Source of the DNA: an uncultured Lachnospiraceae bacterium
GTDB lineage: Bacteria > Bacillota > Clostridia > Lachnospirales > Lachnospiraceae
NCBI GenBank assembly: GCA_910588955.1
Contig: CAJURQ010000015.1
Span: forward strand, 1 to 64,000
Direction: 5' to 3'
DNA: 64,000 bases
The translations under genes were made by a program, and so were the position numbers. Positions 49,847 through 58,705 of the stretch are shown here, in pieces (position 1 is the stretch's first letter; every line of letters begins with the position of its first letter). Below the pieces are notes generated by a model that saw only the letters and a program-made list of their open reading frames with translations, ran no database searches and was not told where the DNA came from.

Positions 49847-50764
49847 TTATTCGGCGGGCAGGTACAGGAAAAATACCGTACCCTTCCCCACCTCGGATGC
49901 AAGCTGGATATACCCCGACTGCTGCCTCAAAATTTCTCTCGCCAAATATAGCCCGATCCCCACGCCCTGTTCGTCTGCAACCGACATGGAGCGGTAAAAG
50001 CGCCCGAATACTTTGGCGTGCTCTTCTTCCGCAATGCCAATCCCCGTGTCCTCCACCTCAATGCTGACAAAAAGTTCATATGCCTTCACGCGCACCGTGA
50101 CGCCGCCCGTCTGCGTGTACTTGATAGCGTTGTCAATGAGATTGCCAAGCGCCTCCAACGTCCATTTGTGGTCGAAACACGCCGTAATCCCCTGCGCCTC
50201 TTTTGAGAATACATGCAGGTACAGCCCTTTTTCCTGCGCCCGCGCCGCATATTGCTCCTCCGCCTCCCTCAAAAGCTGTGAAAGCTCCCCTTTGCATGGA
50301 TGCAGCACAAGGATTCCCGTTTCCAGACGGGAAAGCTTGACCAGCGACTGAATGAGAAAATCCAGCTTTTTCACCTGACTTTCCAACAGTGCGACCGTAT
50401 CGCTGTCTTTTCCGCCCTCCTCTTTTAAAAGCTCCGTGTAGAGCAGAAGATTGGCGATTGGCGTTTTCGTCTGGTGGGAAATGTCCGCAATCAACGTCTT
50501 CGTCTTTTCCTGCTCCGCCGCCGTTTTCCCCATCTGCGTCTCCGTTGCCGACAGATACTCCGCCAATTTATTCTCCATGGACGCCGCTAAGGATTCGTCA
50601 AATGTCTCAGCCCGGAAAGTACCGTCGATGGCGGACTGTATCATGTCGCGCATACGGCGCAGACTCCGCCTTCTGTAGTGGAGATCTGTGAGGGCGATTA
50701 TGGCAGCGGCGAGGAGGCAGAGGAGGCTGGCTGATAAAATAATAATCACTGTTTTATCTTGCAT
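49847..50764 (-). CDS. Sensor histidine kinase
   Basis: This 305-aa protein has a single N-terminal membrane helix (VIIILSASLLCLLAAAIIAL) and almost no extracellular part. It has a HisKA domain with ISHQTKTPIANLLLYTELL (phosphoacceptor His) and a HATPase domain with N-box LGNLIDNAIKYT, G1 DTGIGIAEEE and G2 GVGIGLYLARE. Lack of a sensor domain suggests it senses through the associated ABC permease or the membrane, as in Bce-type modules (inference). Its ATG is one base after the stop of the AAA ATPase gene. Confidence 0.93.
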   Translation of the reverse strand: MQDKTVIIILSASLLCLLAAAIIALTDLHYRRRSLRRMRDMIQSAIDGTFRAETFDESLAASMENKLAEYLSATETQMGKTAAEQEKTKTLIADISHQTKTPIANLLLYTELLKEEGGKDSDTVALLESQVKKLDFLIQSLVKLSRLETGILVLHPCKGELSQLLREAEEQYAARAQEKGLYLHVFSKEAQGITACFDHKWTLEALGNLIDNAIKYTQTGGVTVRVKAYELFVSIEVEDTGIGIAEEEHAKVFGRFYRSMSVADEQGVGIGLYLAREILRQQSGYIQLASEVGKGTVFFLYLPAE

Positions 50765-50765
50765 T

Positions 50766-51485
50766 CTACCCCTCCAAAAGCTGATGCAGTATGTGTTCTC
50801 TGTTGTTGATAAACATTTCCGTCACCTGATAGCTTTCCGTGTCCTCGTAACTGCACGCATGAATTTGTCCTCCATCAAAACTCAGTATTTCCGCATCCGG
50901 AATCCCAAGCAGAATCGGGGAATGCGTAACAATGATAAACTGCGATTCCGCACGTGCGCATCTCACAATTTCAAGCAATAACGTGAGCTGTCTTTGCGGC
51001 GAAAGCGCCGCCTCCGGCTCATCTAAAAGATAGACGCCATTCGCCCGAAAATTACTCTGCGCCATCGCCAGAAAACTTTCGCCATGCGATTTCTCATGAA
51101 AATGCTCGCCAAATCCCCTGCTGTATTCATTCTCAGCAGTCGCAACATTATAGAAACTCTCGGCGCGTAGAAAATACCCCCATCCCGGTTTATGAATACC
51201 CTTTATTAATCGAATCGCTTCACACAGTTCTGAATGGGAATCATACGTCGAAAACCGGTAGTTTCTTGTTCCCCCTTCCGGATTAAACCCGTAAGCCACT
51301 GCAATAGCCTCTAACAGTGTCGATTTCCCGCTGCCATTTTCCCCCACAAAGAAAGTAACCGGCTTGTGAAACGCAAGATCATGTAATCCCGCTATGGATT
51401 CTATCTCTCTCAAGTAACTGTATCGCTCGATTTTATCCCAGTCTATGCTGAGCCCTCTTATGTGCATCTGTTCCTCATTATCCAT
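50766..51485 (-). CDS. RecF/ABC-like AAA ATPase (COG3910-type)
   Basis: This 239-aa soluble ATPase has Walker A FFVGENGSGKSTLLE, an ABC-like signature region around EKSHGESFLAM, Walker B GVYLLDEPEAALSPQRQ and H-loop FIIVTHSPILLG. It belongs with small stand-alone predicted ATPases of the RecF/SMC-ABC group, whose function is undefined. It has no membrane partner of its own. It lies inside a two-component operon, 64 nt after the response regulator and one base before the kinase, so it is made together with them. Confidence 0.85.
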   Translation of the reverse strand: MDNEEQMHIRGLSIDWDKIERYSYLREIESIAGLHDLAFHKPVTFFVGENGSGKSTLLEAIAVAYGFNPEGGTRNYRFSTYDSHSELCEAIRLIKGIHKPGWGYFLRAESFYNVATAENEYSRGFGEHFHEKSHGESFLAMAQSNFRANGVYLLDEPEAALSPQRQLTLLLEIVRCARAESQFIIVTHSPILLGIPDAEILSFDGGQIHACSYEDTESYQVTEMFINNREHILHQLLEG

Positions 51486-51549
51486 CTTTATTTCATACGC
51501 CTCTTAAACTGATGTATTACCCATAATTTCCACAATGAACAACCCATCT

Positions 51550-52314
51550 TCACTCCCACCGATACCCAATCCCGTAAACTGTCTTAATCCGCTCCTGCGC
51601 ATCCAGCTTGTCCCGCAGGCGTTTCATCGCGACGGACAGCGTATTTTCATCCACAAAAGCCGCGTCCACCGACCACGTGAAATCAAGGAGCTGTTCCCTC
51701 GCCAAAGTAATACCCTTGTTCTCTACCAGCATCCGCAGAAGCCGCTGCTCCGTCTTGGAAAGCTCCACCTGTTTTTCGCCGTGGAAGAAGCGCATTTTCG
51801 CAAAATGGAACCGATATTCGCCATCCGTAATCCACCCTTCGCCCGTAAATCTTGTTTCGCCGCCATTTCCTGTACTGTCGCTTATCATGCCACCCGCTGT
51901 ATTGCCTGTCGTATCCTTAACCGACTGCCTGCCCCGTGCCACCCGCCGAAGCTGGGTCTCCACCCGCGCCCGGAGTACCGCCAGGCTGAACGGTTTCGTA
52001 ATATAATCGTCCGCCCCGGCTTCCAGACCTGCCACGACATCGGTTTCCATGTCGTTTGCCGTCAGCATAATGACGCACATATCATATTTCGCCTTTATCT
52101 GCTGCAGGAAGTCAAAGCCGTTTCCGTCGGGTAGATTCACGTCCAGCACCACGAGGTCAAAAGAGAACCCTTCGAGCAGTTTCTCCGCCTCCTGCAAGGT
52201 ATGGCAGCTCACCGTCTCTGTATTGTCATTTTGCAGGGCGCGGCAAAGACCAGCCGCAAGCGGCCGGTCATCCTCTACAATCAAAATCTTTTGTTTTCTG
52301 CCCTGTTCTGCCAT
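51550..52314 (-). CDS. OmpR-type response regulator
   Basis: This 254-aa protein has a receiver domain (ILIVEDDRPLAAG acidic pocket, DLVVLDVNLPDGNGFDFL with the phospho-Asp, MLTAND, YITKPF with Lys), then a linker, and a winged-helix output domain (LSKTEQRLLRMLVENKG; YGIGYRWE). The linker, about 30 residues with Gly/Thr/Asn, is longer than usual. I start at the ATG 52314, which gives the normal N terminus; a 12-codon extension is possible. It would control the AAA/kinase/ABC genes that follow. Confidence 0.93.
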   Translation of the reverse strand: MAEQGRKQKILIVEDDRPLAAGLCRALQNDNTETVSCHTLQEAEKLLEGFSFDLVVLDVNLPDGNGFDFLQQIKAKYDMCVIMLTANDMETDVVAGLEAGADDYITKPFSLAVLRARVETQLRRVARGRQSVKDTTGNTAGGMISDSTGNGGETRFTGEGWITDGEYRFHFAKMRFFHGEKQVELSKTEQRLLRMLVENKGITLAREQLLDFTWSVDAAFVDENTLSVAMKRLRDKLDAQERIKTVYGIGYRWE

Positions 52315-52373
52315 CCGTTTCTGCGTTCCCTTCTTAATCCCGCACTGCATAAATTTTATAAGCCATCTTTCTT

Positions 52374-54146
52374 CTATTTCAGTTCATTCGCCGTCACATA
52401 AAAATGATGGTAAATGCCATTCTGCGCAAGCAGACTCTCGTGGGTTCCCTCCTCCACGATGCCCTCCTCCGTCAATACCAGAATCCGGTCGGAATTGCGG
52501 ATACTGGACAGCCGGTGGGCAATGGTGATGGTAGTCCTTCCCTTTGCCAGCGCCTCCAAAGATTTTGCCACCTGAAACTCGCTCTCATTGTCCAGCGCGG
52601 AAGTAGCTTCATCCATAATAAGAATCGGCGGATTTTTTAAAAATACCCTCGCAATGCTGATGCGCTGTTTCTGTCCGCCGGAGAGCTTCACACCGCGCTC
52701 TCCCACATAGGTGTCATACCCGTCCTTCAAAGCTGTGATAAACTCATGCGCGCCCGCCTGCTTCGCCGCCTCTACCACTTCTTCCCTCGTAGCGTTTTCC
52801 CTGCCGTAAGCGATATTTTCATAAACCGTGCCGGAAAAGAGATAGACATCCTGCTGCACCATACCGATATTCTGCCGCAGGCTCTTGATCGTATACCCGT
52901 GGATGTTTTTCCCGTCTAACAGGATTTCCCCCTGATCAATATCATAAAACCGCGGAATAAGATTACACAAGGTAGTTTTTCCGCCGCCGGAAGGACCTAC
53001 AATGGCAATCTTCTCTCCCTGACGGATTTCCAGATTTAAGCCCTTAAACACCACATTGTGATCATCGGGGTACTCAAAGCTGACATTGCGGAAAGAAATA
53101 TTGCCTTTCGGGTTCACACATGCTGACGCACCCGGCTCGTCAAAAATCTCAATATCACTGTCCATAATCTGCACGAAGCGCTCAATCCCCGTCATGCCCC
53201 GCTGAAACTGCTCCGCAAACTCGATAATGCGGCGGATGGTCGCAATCAGCGTTGTCACATACATCACATACGCCACCAGATCGCCGGGCTCGATTTTCCC
53301 TTTCACCATAAAAATGCCGCCCGCTGTAAGAAGCACCAGATACATCAGACCGTCGAAAGCCCTCGTGGTCGTCTGAAACGCCGCCATAAACTTGTATGTT
53401 TCTTTTTTGATAAGGAAAAAGTTTTGATTATCCTGCTCGAATTTCTCCTTTTCCTTCTCCTCATTGGCGAATGCCTTCACCACTTTTTGTCCGAGCAGAC
53501 TATCCTCAATGCGGGCGTTCAGCTCGCCGATCTGCACACGCTGTTTCCGAAACGCCTCCCGCATCCGCAGGTTGATCGCTATGCATGTCACCGCCATGAT
53601 CGGCACGACCACAAAAATAATCAGCGTCAGTCCCAGACTGATCTGCGCCAGAATAATAAAGGAAATGACCGCCTTGATGCCCGCAATGAAAAATTCCTCC
53701 GGGCAGTGGTGCGAAAACTCCGTCACGTCAAAAAGGTCGTTGGTGATGCGCCCCATAATTTGACCGACCTTCGTGTTATTGTAGTAAGTGTCCGACAGCC
53801 TCTGCAGATGGGCATAAGCGTCCCGCCGCATATCCGTCTCAATCCGCGTGCCCATCACATGCCCCGTGTAAGCCATATAGAAATTCGCCACCGTGTCGAC
53901 TATGCGCAGACACAGGTATAATACGCCCAGCCGGACAATGACTGATACGGTCAATGATGCCAAATCGTTCATCCCCGCATTGGTGATAAAGCGGATAATC
54001 ATCGGCAGCACCAGCTCGCAGATCGTCGTCAGTCCCGCGCAAAGCAAGTCAATAACTACGATCTTCCAGTATTTTTTATAGTAGGGAAGAAACCGTTTTA
54101 ATAGTTCCCCGGATTTGTAGGTTGTTGTGTTTTCCTGTGTGTTCAT
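52374..54146 (-). CDS. ABC exporter (fused permease/ATPase)
   Basis: This 590-aa half-transporter of the MsbA/LmrA type has six helices in the first about 320 residues, then a nucleotide-binding domain with Walker A IVGPSGGGKTTLCN, Q-loop MVQQDVYLF, signature VKLSGGQKQRISIARVF, Walker B PILIMDEATSALD and H-loop TIAHRLSSI. It probably acts as a homodimer to export lipids, drugs or peptides. The ATG at 54146 follows AAGGGG. The response regulator follows 59 nt downstream, so they may share a transcript. Confidence 0.95.
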   Translation of the reverse strand: MNTQENTTTYKSGELLKRFLPYYKKYWKIVVIDLLCAGLTTICELVLPMIIRFITNAGMNDLASLTVSVIVRLGVLYLCLRIVDTVANFYMAYTGHVMGTRIETDMRRDAYAHLQRLSDTYYNNTKVGQIMGRITNDLFDVTEFSHHCPEEFFIAGIKAVISFIILAQISLGLTLIIFVVVPIMAVTCIAINLRMREAFRKQRVQIGELNARIEDSLLGQKVVKAFANEEKEKEKFEQDNQNFFLIKKETYKFMAAFQTTTRAFDGLMYLVLLTAGGIFMVKGKIEPGDLVAYVMYVTTLIATIRRIIEFAEQFQRGMTGIERFVQIMDSDIEIFDEPGASACVNPKGNISFRNVSFEYPDDHNVVFKGLNLEIRQGEKIAIVGPSGGGKTTLCNLIPRFYDIDQGEILLDGKNIHGYTIKSLRQNIGMVQQDVYLFSGTVYENIAYGRENATREEVVEAAKQAGAHEFITALKDGYDTYVGERGVKLSGGQKQRISIARVFLKNPPILIMDEATSALDNESEFQVAKSLEALAKGRTTITIAHRLSSIRNSDRILVLTEEGIVEEGTHESLLAQNGIYHHFYVTANELK

Positions 54147-54191
54147 AATGTGCCCCTTACATAAATACATATTATAATTTAAACGTAATTT

Positions 54192-54857
54192 TTATAAACG
54201 GGTAAATATTTCTTCGGATATCCTCTCCACGCATCCATCCACAAACTCCTCCATAATTTGCTTCGTGCAAAACCGATACCCGCTCACATCTGCTACCGCC
54301 TTCCCGGCAAACTGCACATACAAAAGAGACTGTTTCTGCCGTGCAAGATCCTCCTTCAAAATACAGCCTTCTACCCCGCAAATCTGTCCCTGCTCCAAAA
54401 GCCGCCAGATTTCCGGCGACTCCCTATCCTCCTGATATAACCACTGGTCGATGCCGTAAGCTTCCGCCGCATACTGCCCGTAAACTTCATCAAAATCTGC
54501 GCCCTGCATCATCTTTTCCCGAAAGGGCGTCCAAATACATCTGTCGTTCTCCCAGTCCGTCAAAAGGTGCGTGCAGTAACCCGCCATAAAATCCCGGTTT
54601 CCGACGCTTTGATTTTCTTTCCAGAACTTGCGGATTGCTTCCAACCAGCCCGCACTGTCAACCGTTATACCCCAGCGCGGTCCAAATTCCCACAAATGAC
54701 TTTTCTCTTTCAAAGATACATCATATCTGTCGTGAAAGTGCACCGCGTCCGGCGCGACAGAGCCGAGCAGGAAGTCTCCCGGTCGTTCTATCCACCCGCC
54801 GCCATGCCGCGCAAGCAGCCCATATGCAACTTTTAAGTGCACCATCGGATATGACAT
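54192..54857 (-). CDS. Zinc-dependent phospholipase C-like protein
   Basis: This 221-aa protein has metal-ligand-type motifs of the zinc-dependent phospholipase C/S1-P1 fold: MVHLKVAYGLL (His), FLLGSVAPDAVHFHD (Asp, His) and DFMAGYCTHLLTDWENDR (His, Asp). It has no signal peptide, so unlike secreted phospholipases it is cytoplasmic and its substrate is unknown. The ATG at 54857 with GGAG 8 nt upstream fits the family N terminus; the frame is open 22 codons further. It is 45 nt upstream of the ABC exporter and may be co-transcribed with it. Confidence 0.83.
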   Translation of the reverse strand: MSYPMVHLKVAYGLLARHGGGWIERPGDFLLGSVAPDAVHFHDRYDVSLKEKSHLWEFGPRWGITVDSAGWLEAIRKFWKENQSVGNRDFMAGYCTHLLTDWENDRCIWTPFREKMMQGADFDEVYGQYAAEAYGIDQWLYQEDRESPEIWRLLEQGQICGVEGCILKEDLARQKQSLLYVQFAGKAVADVSGYRFCTKQIMEEFVDGCVERISEEIFTRL

Positions 54858-54921
54858 AACCGTTATCTCCGTCTCAAAATTTACGTTACATTCCATTATA
54901 TACCGCACACAAAATAGTGTC

Positions 54922-54966
54922 AAAACAAAAGGACCGTCAGCGTTTTGATCCCCCGCTTTCAGTCCT
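54922..54966 (-). terminator. Terminator after the decayed anti-sigma gene
   Basis: On the minus strand AGGAC...AGCG / CGCT...GTCCT followed by TTTGTTTTG. It lies about 65 nt after the stop of the remnant at 55032. Confidence 0.7.
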
Positions 54967-55031
54967 GTTTACCTTTATTTTCCGTTCATCCCAGATTTCA
55001 ACTCAATACGGAGAATGCCTTATTTCTCACG

Positions 55032-55330
55032 CTACTTAAGGGGAAGCTCCGTACCGTCCAGATACACGCCCGCAATTTCCTCCACATCAATAAACCGCTC
55101 AAACACAACGGTAAACATTTCCTCCCATGCGCTTGTACCGTATGGGTCAAAACCGCCGCCTTGAATCACAGATCCAAGATAGGAATCGTCCGTCACCATT
55201 TCTCCCCGATGAATATATCCCGCACACTCCCCTGTCACTTTGTCCCATATCATTTCGTCGCCCTCCGGCAGCTTCCCGAGAATATGATAGACACTCCCGT
55301 CCTTCATCTGAATATCTATAAAGGAAGGTT
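55032..55330 (-). pseudogene. C-terminal remnant of an anti-sigma-type protein
   Basis: This frame of about 95 codons (SFIDIQMKDGSVYHILG...VIQGGGFDPYGTSAWEEMFTVVFERFIDVEEIAGVYLDG) reads like the end of a DUF4179-type anti-sigma ectodomain: a beta-rich end with DVEEIAGV, similar in position to VVDVDEIAALIVL in the intact protein at 58779. There is no N terminus, membrane helix or start context. It begins where the sigma-factor fragment upstream is cut off, consistent with one internal deletion across a sigma/anti-sigma pair. Confidence 0.65.
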
Positions 55331-55531
55331 AATGGTTGTTCGGATAAACCATACTTTTTCATGTTCCGGGCTTTTAAATTTGGGATTATAAATAAGGTAT
55401 TTATAGAAAACTTCCTGAAAAATATCTTCCGCCCGGCACTTATCCCCGCAATATGTCCATGCCAGTTTATAGACGGTATCTTTCTGCCTCTGATAACATG
55501 CCAGCGCCCGCTCCTGATCAGCATCCTTCAC
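55316..55531 (-). pseudogene. Truncated ECF sigma factor (region 2 only)
   Basis: From a GTG with GGGAGG 8 nt upstream the frame gives 71 residues ending at a stop. DTVYKLAWTYCGDKCRAEDIFQEVFYKYLI and EKVWFIRTTINL match sigma region 2, and the helix-turn-helix region 4 is missing. Directly after INL the sequence passes into the anti-sigma remnant in another frame. It is therefore the 5' part of a sigma gene fused by deletion and is unlikely to function as a sigma factor. Confidence 0.75.
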
Positions 55532-55596
55532 CCTCTGCACCTCCCTTCTATAGAGAAAACAATTCAGCTTATAAAAATATCTCATAATTTTAAGAA

Positions 55597-55635
55597 AAAC
55601 AAACCCCCAAGTCCCGGCGACTTGGAGGTTTGTTT
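55597..55635 (-). terminator. Terminator of the large M56 gene
   Basis: On the minus strand AAACAAACC and AAGTC pair with GACTT and GGTTTGTTT, followed by TTCTTAAAA. It is a strong stem 41 nt after the M56 gene stop and just upstream of the sigma remnant. Confidence 0.85.
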
Positions 55636-55675
55636 CCAATCATTTTTATGATTCCATCTATACATCCATAATTTT

Positions 55676-58204
55676 CTATTTCTTTCTCCCATTATACTCC
55701 ACAACCCGGTAAAAATCCTCCTCACTCAGATAAGCTTCCACCTCCCGCAGCTGTTCATCCGTCAGCGTATTTCCCAAATCAATGTAATAACAAACGCATG
55801 TCGCCGCCTCATCCATCTTCCGCACATAAACCAACACACATTCCAAACTTCCGAAGGACAATTCATCCATCGCCGTCACGATATCCGTCAGCTCTTTCAC
55901 GGACACCCGGTAGCAAATCTGCTCAAGAGCTTTGTCGCTGAAACTGCTCGCCTTCCCTTTCCGCAGCGCTTCCGCCAGATATTTTGCCGACTTGTTGGCA
56001 TCGGAATACACAAAGATACTCTCCCAGTCGGAGTCAGACACCGCGTCCCGTTCCAAGAGATGCCGAAAACATTCGCTCACATCCGCCTCCGTCATATACG
56101 GCGCTGTCTCAACAAGTATGCCGCTGTCAAACGTCCCGGCTCTGCCCGCCTGCAGCGCCTCCAGAAGATACTGTGCCGTCAGCTCCGCGTCGGAATAGAC
56201 AAACAACTGCTGCCAGTTTTCCTTCGACAAAACCGCCCCGTCCTCCAAGGCTTTTCGACACAGCTCACTTACCTCTTTTCCCTCTAACTGTGGAAAAATA
56301 TCTTCCAGTCTGCTCAAATCCAGCGTTCGCTGTCCCTCCAGCACCTGATAGGCATACTCCGAATCTTCACTGTTATAGATACCGTCAAAATCCTCTTTTT
56401 TCATTCCTTCATATACTACGTTCAGTTCTTCCAGCTTCGCCTTCTGCCCCACCATCTTAACCACGTTTCTGCCCTGAGGCAGCGTGATTTTCACGGTACT
56501 CTCCTCCCCGCTCTCATTGAGCGTCTGTACCGTCTGATCCGGTCCGACCCAGACGAGTTTAAAGCGACCGTCAAAAAGATGATATCTTGAAGATATTTCC
56601 AACGTCGTCTCCTTGTTGGCATACAAAATCCATAAGGCATCGGAACCATTAAGCATCAGATTCTTCGCATCCACGCTCCTGCCACCGCCGCTATATATCC
56701 GCGCACGCCACCAGTCATTCTCACTTTTCCCGGCAATCAAAGCGTCATCGTCATACATCCGATAAGCTTTTCCGTTTTCACTTACATGAATCGGCTGGTC
56801 CAGATTGAAGGAGTCTCCCCACATTTCTGACCACGTTGTTTTTTCCCAGAAATGCTCTACAAGCCCAATAAAATCCCCATAATCATGCACGGAATAAGTG
56901 TTCCCGTAGCCGCCACGGACACCCGCCGCGCCGCAAACAAAAGCCACAGACAAAAACATGACAAGCGCCGCCACCGAACAGAGTCCGACCGCTATGCCCG
57001 TTTTATGATACAGCGCAATTCCCCGCAATCTCTCTTTCAATGTACTTTTTCCCTCCAATAGTGTCATAGCCGGCACGTTTCTGTGCATTCTCAGCTCTTT
57101 CCCCGGCAGTACGCCCTCAGACCAATTTTTCTGCGCCACATCCAGCAGCACGTTCCCGTATGCCCTGCGTCCCTCCTCCGACAAAAGCTTCAGCATCGTC
57201 TCATCACATGCCAGCTCACAGTCTATGTTAAACTTGTGTTGGAACACATACAGAAGCGGGTTAAACCAATGCACGCAGAGCGCCGCCTGAAACACCCACT
57301 TATACCAAAGATCCCGCCGTTTATAGTGCACCAGCTCATGATGCAGAATCAAAATAATATCGTTCTCCTTTCCCGTCATCTCCTTCAAAAACCCGGAAGG
57401 CAGGTAAATACAAGGATTGAAAAGTCCAATCAGCATGGGGCTTTCAATGACCGCGCTCTCATAGAGCGGCATGATTTTTTGCACGCCGAGTCTCCTATTT
57501 ATCTCCGCATACTGTGCAAGAATCCGCTGGTCACTTACAGGTGCGCACGCCGCGCAGACTCCCTTTACGAACCGGCGGTAAATCCAAAGTTTCCGCAGAG
57601 CCGTAAAGATCACGCCGATCAGCCAGATGACAGTTGCAATCTGCAATATCCATTTCCCAATGCTATCCGCTGTGCCGCCGGTCATTCCGCTGGCAGATAC
57701 TGCGCCCGCCATGCCAGCTGTCTCATGCAGTTCACTTCCAGCGCGCCCGCTCTCTGTCAAGCTCTCTGCTCGATCCTGCCCAGGCTCTTTCTCAACCTTC
57801 TCTGCATCTGCCGTCGGCTCAGTCCCGCTTTCTACATTCGTTGCCGTACCGACATCCTCGCGCAAAGTCATATCCGTTACCTCTGCGCCATCCGCACTCT
57901 CCGCCGCGCCCTCCAAATCTTTCAACGCCGCGCCCGCGCGTCCGTCCTCCTCTGCCTGCTCCGCCATGCCGCCAATTTCGCTCAAATGGCTCCCCGCCGC
58001 CGCCAGATTCTCCGACAAATATTCCATCAGATTGAGCTCCCCGTGCACTGGCACAAGCAGTCTCACAATGACTAACAGCCAGAGATAGTACGTCCACCGC
58101 TTTGCAAAATAACGACCGGCGACCGGGCGAAACGCCAGAACCAGAAGTCCGACCAGCCCGCCGGACACCGATAACGATAAAATTACAGAAAATAATTGTG
58201 CCAT
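55676..58204 (-). CDS. BlaR1-like M56 metallopeptidase with large ectodomain
   Basis: This 842-aa membrane protein has N-terminal helices with an M56 zinc protease region: ILHHELVHYKRRDLWYKW holds HExxH and CELACDETML is the downstream ligand region. An extracytoplasmic Glu/Ala/Gly-rich loop of about 120 residues lies between the second and third helices. After helix VGLCSVAALVMFLSVAFVCG comes an ectodomain of about 430 residues with repeated SELCRKALEDGAVLSKENWQQLFVYSDAELTAQYL-type units, not a beta-lactam-binding domain. ATG 58204 has GGAGG. It pairs with BlaI at 58222. Confidence 0.88.
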   Translation of the reverse strand: MAQLFSVILSLSVSGGLVGLLVLAFRPVAGRYFAKRWTYYLWLLVIVRLLVPVHGELNLMEYLSENLAAAGSHLSEIGGMAEQAEEDGRAGAALKDLEGAAESADGAEVTDMTLREDVGTATNVESGTEPTADAEKVEKEPGQDRAESLTESGRAGSELHETAGMAGAVSASGMTGGTADSIGKWILQIATVIWLIGVIFTALRKLWIYRRFVKGVCAACAPVSDQRILAQYAEINRRLGVQKIMPLYESAVIESPMLIGLFNPCIYLPSGFLKEMTGKENDIILILHHELVHYKRRDLWYKWVFQAALCVHWFNPLLYVFQHKFNIDCELACDETMLKLLSEEGRRAYGNVLLDVAQKNWSEGVLPGKELRMHRNVPAMTLLEGKSTLKERLRGIALYHKTGIAVGLCSVAALVMFLSVAFVCGAAGVRGGYGNTYSVHDYGDFIGLVEHFWEKTTWSEMWGDSFNLDQPIHVSENGKAYRMYDDDALIAGKSENDWWRARIYSGGGRSVDAKNLMLNGSDALWILYANKETTLEISSRYHLFDGRFKLVWVGPDQTVQTLNESGEESTVKITLPQGRNVVKMVGQKAKLEELNVVYEGMKKEDFDGIYNSEDSEYAYQVLEGQRTLDLSRLEDIFPQLEGKEVSELCRKALEDGAVLSKENWQQLFVYSDAELTAQYLLEALQAGRAGTFDSGILVETAPYMTEADVSECFRHLLERDAVSDSDWESIFVYSDANKSAKYLAEALRKGKASSFSDKALEQICYRVSVKELTDIVTAMDELSFGSLECVLVYVRKMDEAATCVCYYIDLGNTLTDEQLREVEAYLSEEDFYRVVEYNGRKK

Positions 58205-58221
58205 AATTCCCTCCATGTCTC

Positions 58222-58599
58222 CTATCGAAAGTTATCCTGAAAATAATCCCGCAGTTCCTCAATATCTTCCCGGCTCAAATTCTCATCCTCAATGAGCGCC
58301 GCCGCCAGATTTTTCGCATTTCCCTTGAAAAATTTATTCAGAAAGCTCTTCGTCTCCTCTTTCACATATACGCTCCGCGCCACAAGAGGCGTGTAATAGT
58401 AAACATCCCGTTTTTCCTGCGCAATCACGCCTTTGTCAAGCAGCCTGCGGATCAGCGTCAGCACCGTGGTGCGCTCCCAGTCCTTTTTTTCATTCAACCG
58501 CGCGCGAATCTCATTGGCGTTTAAGGCTTCCCCCGCCGCCCAGAGCGTTTCCAGTATTTCCAGTTCCGCGTCGGATATCTTTGTTTCTTTCATAATCAT
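58222..58599 (-). CDS. blaI: BlaI/MecI-family repressor
   Basis: This 125-aa winged-helix repressor has ISDAELEILETLWAAGEALNANEIRARL, TTVLTLIRRLLDKGVIAQEKRDVYYYTP and a C-terminal dimer helix ending in LRDYFQDNFR. The segment KSFLNKFFKGNAKNLAAALIEDENL holds the usual cleavage-region position of the family. It is the first gene of an operon with the M56 protease. The promoter contains two perfect copies of a TACACGTGTA operator. GGGGGG precedes the ATG. Confidence 0.93.
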   Translation of the reverse strand: MIMKETKISDAELEILETLWAAGEALNANEIRARLNEKKDWERTTVLTLIRRLLDKGVIAQEKRDVYYYTPLVARSVYVKEETKSFLNKFFKGNAKNLAAALIEDENLSREDIEELRDYFQDNFR

Positions 58600-58630
58600 C
58601 CCCCCTGCATTCTTTCTCTTGTTTTCCTAA

Positions 58631-58676
58631 TGTTTACACGTGTAGACTTTCTACATATAGTCTACACGTGTAAACA
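58631..58676. promoter_or_regulatory. Double operator, 18-bp inverted arms
   Basis: TGTTTACACGTGTAGACT (58631-58648) and its exact inverted copy (58659-58676) flank 10 nt. Each arm itself contains the palindrome TACACGTGTA, so there are two operator sites 28 nt apart. They cover the -10 of the blaI promoter. The core differs from the ACTAC-N6-GTAG operator of the other BlaI in this window, so the two systems are probably insulated. Confidence 0.85.
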
Positions 58677-58687
58677 TACTTTGTCAA
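58659..58687 (-). promoter_or_regulatory. Promoter of the second blaI/M56 operon
   Basis: On the minus strand TTGACA (58682-58687), 17 nt, TAGACT (58659-58664). The -10 lies within the upstream operator arm, so bound BlaI would occlude it. Confidence 0.7.
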
Positions 58688-58705
58688 TACAAACCGTCCT
58701 TTAAG

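Noticed and set aside
55147..55524. 125-aa open frame across the sigma remnant
   Set aside because: It reads through the sigma and anti-sigma fragments in a third frame and has no family features.
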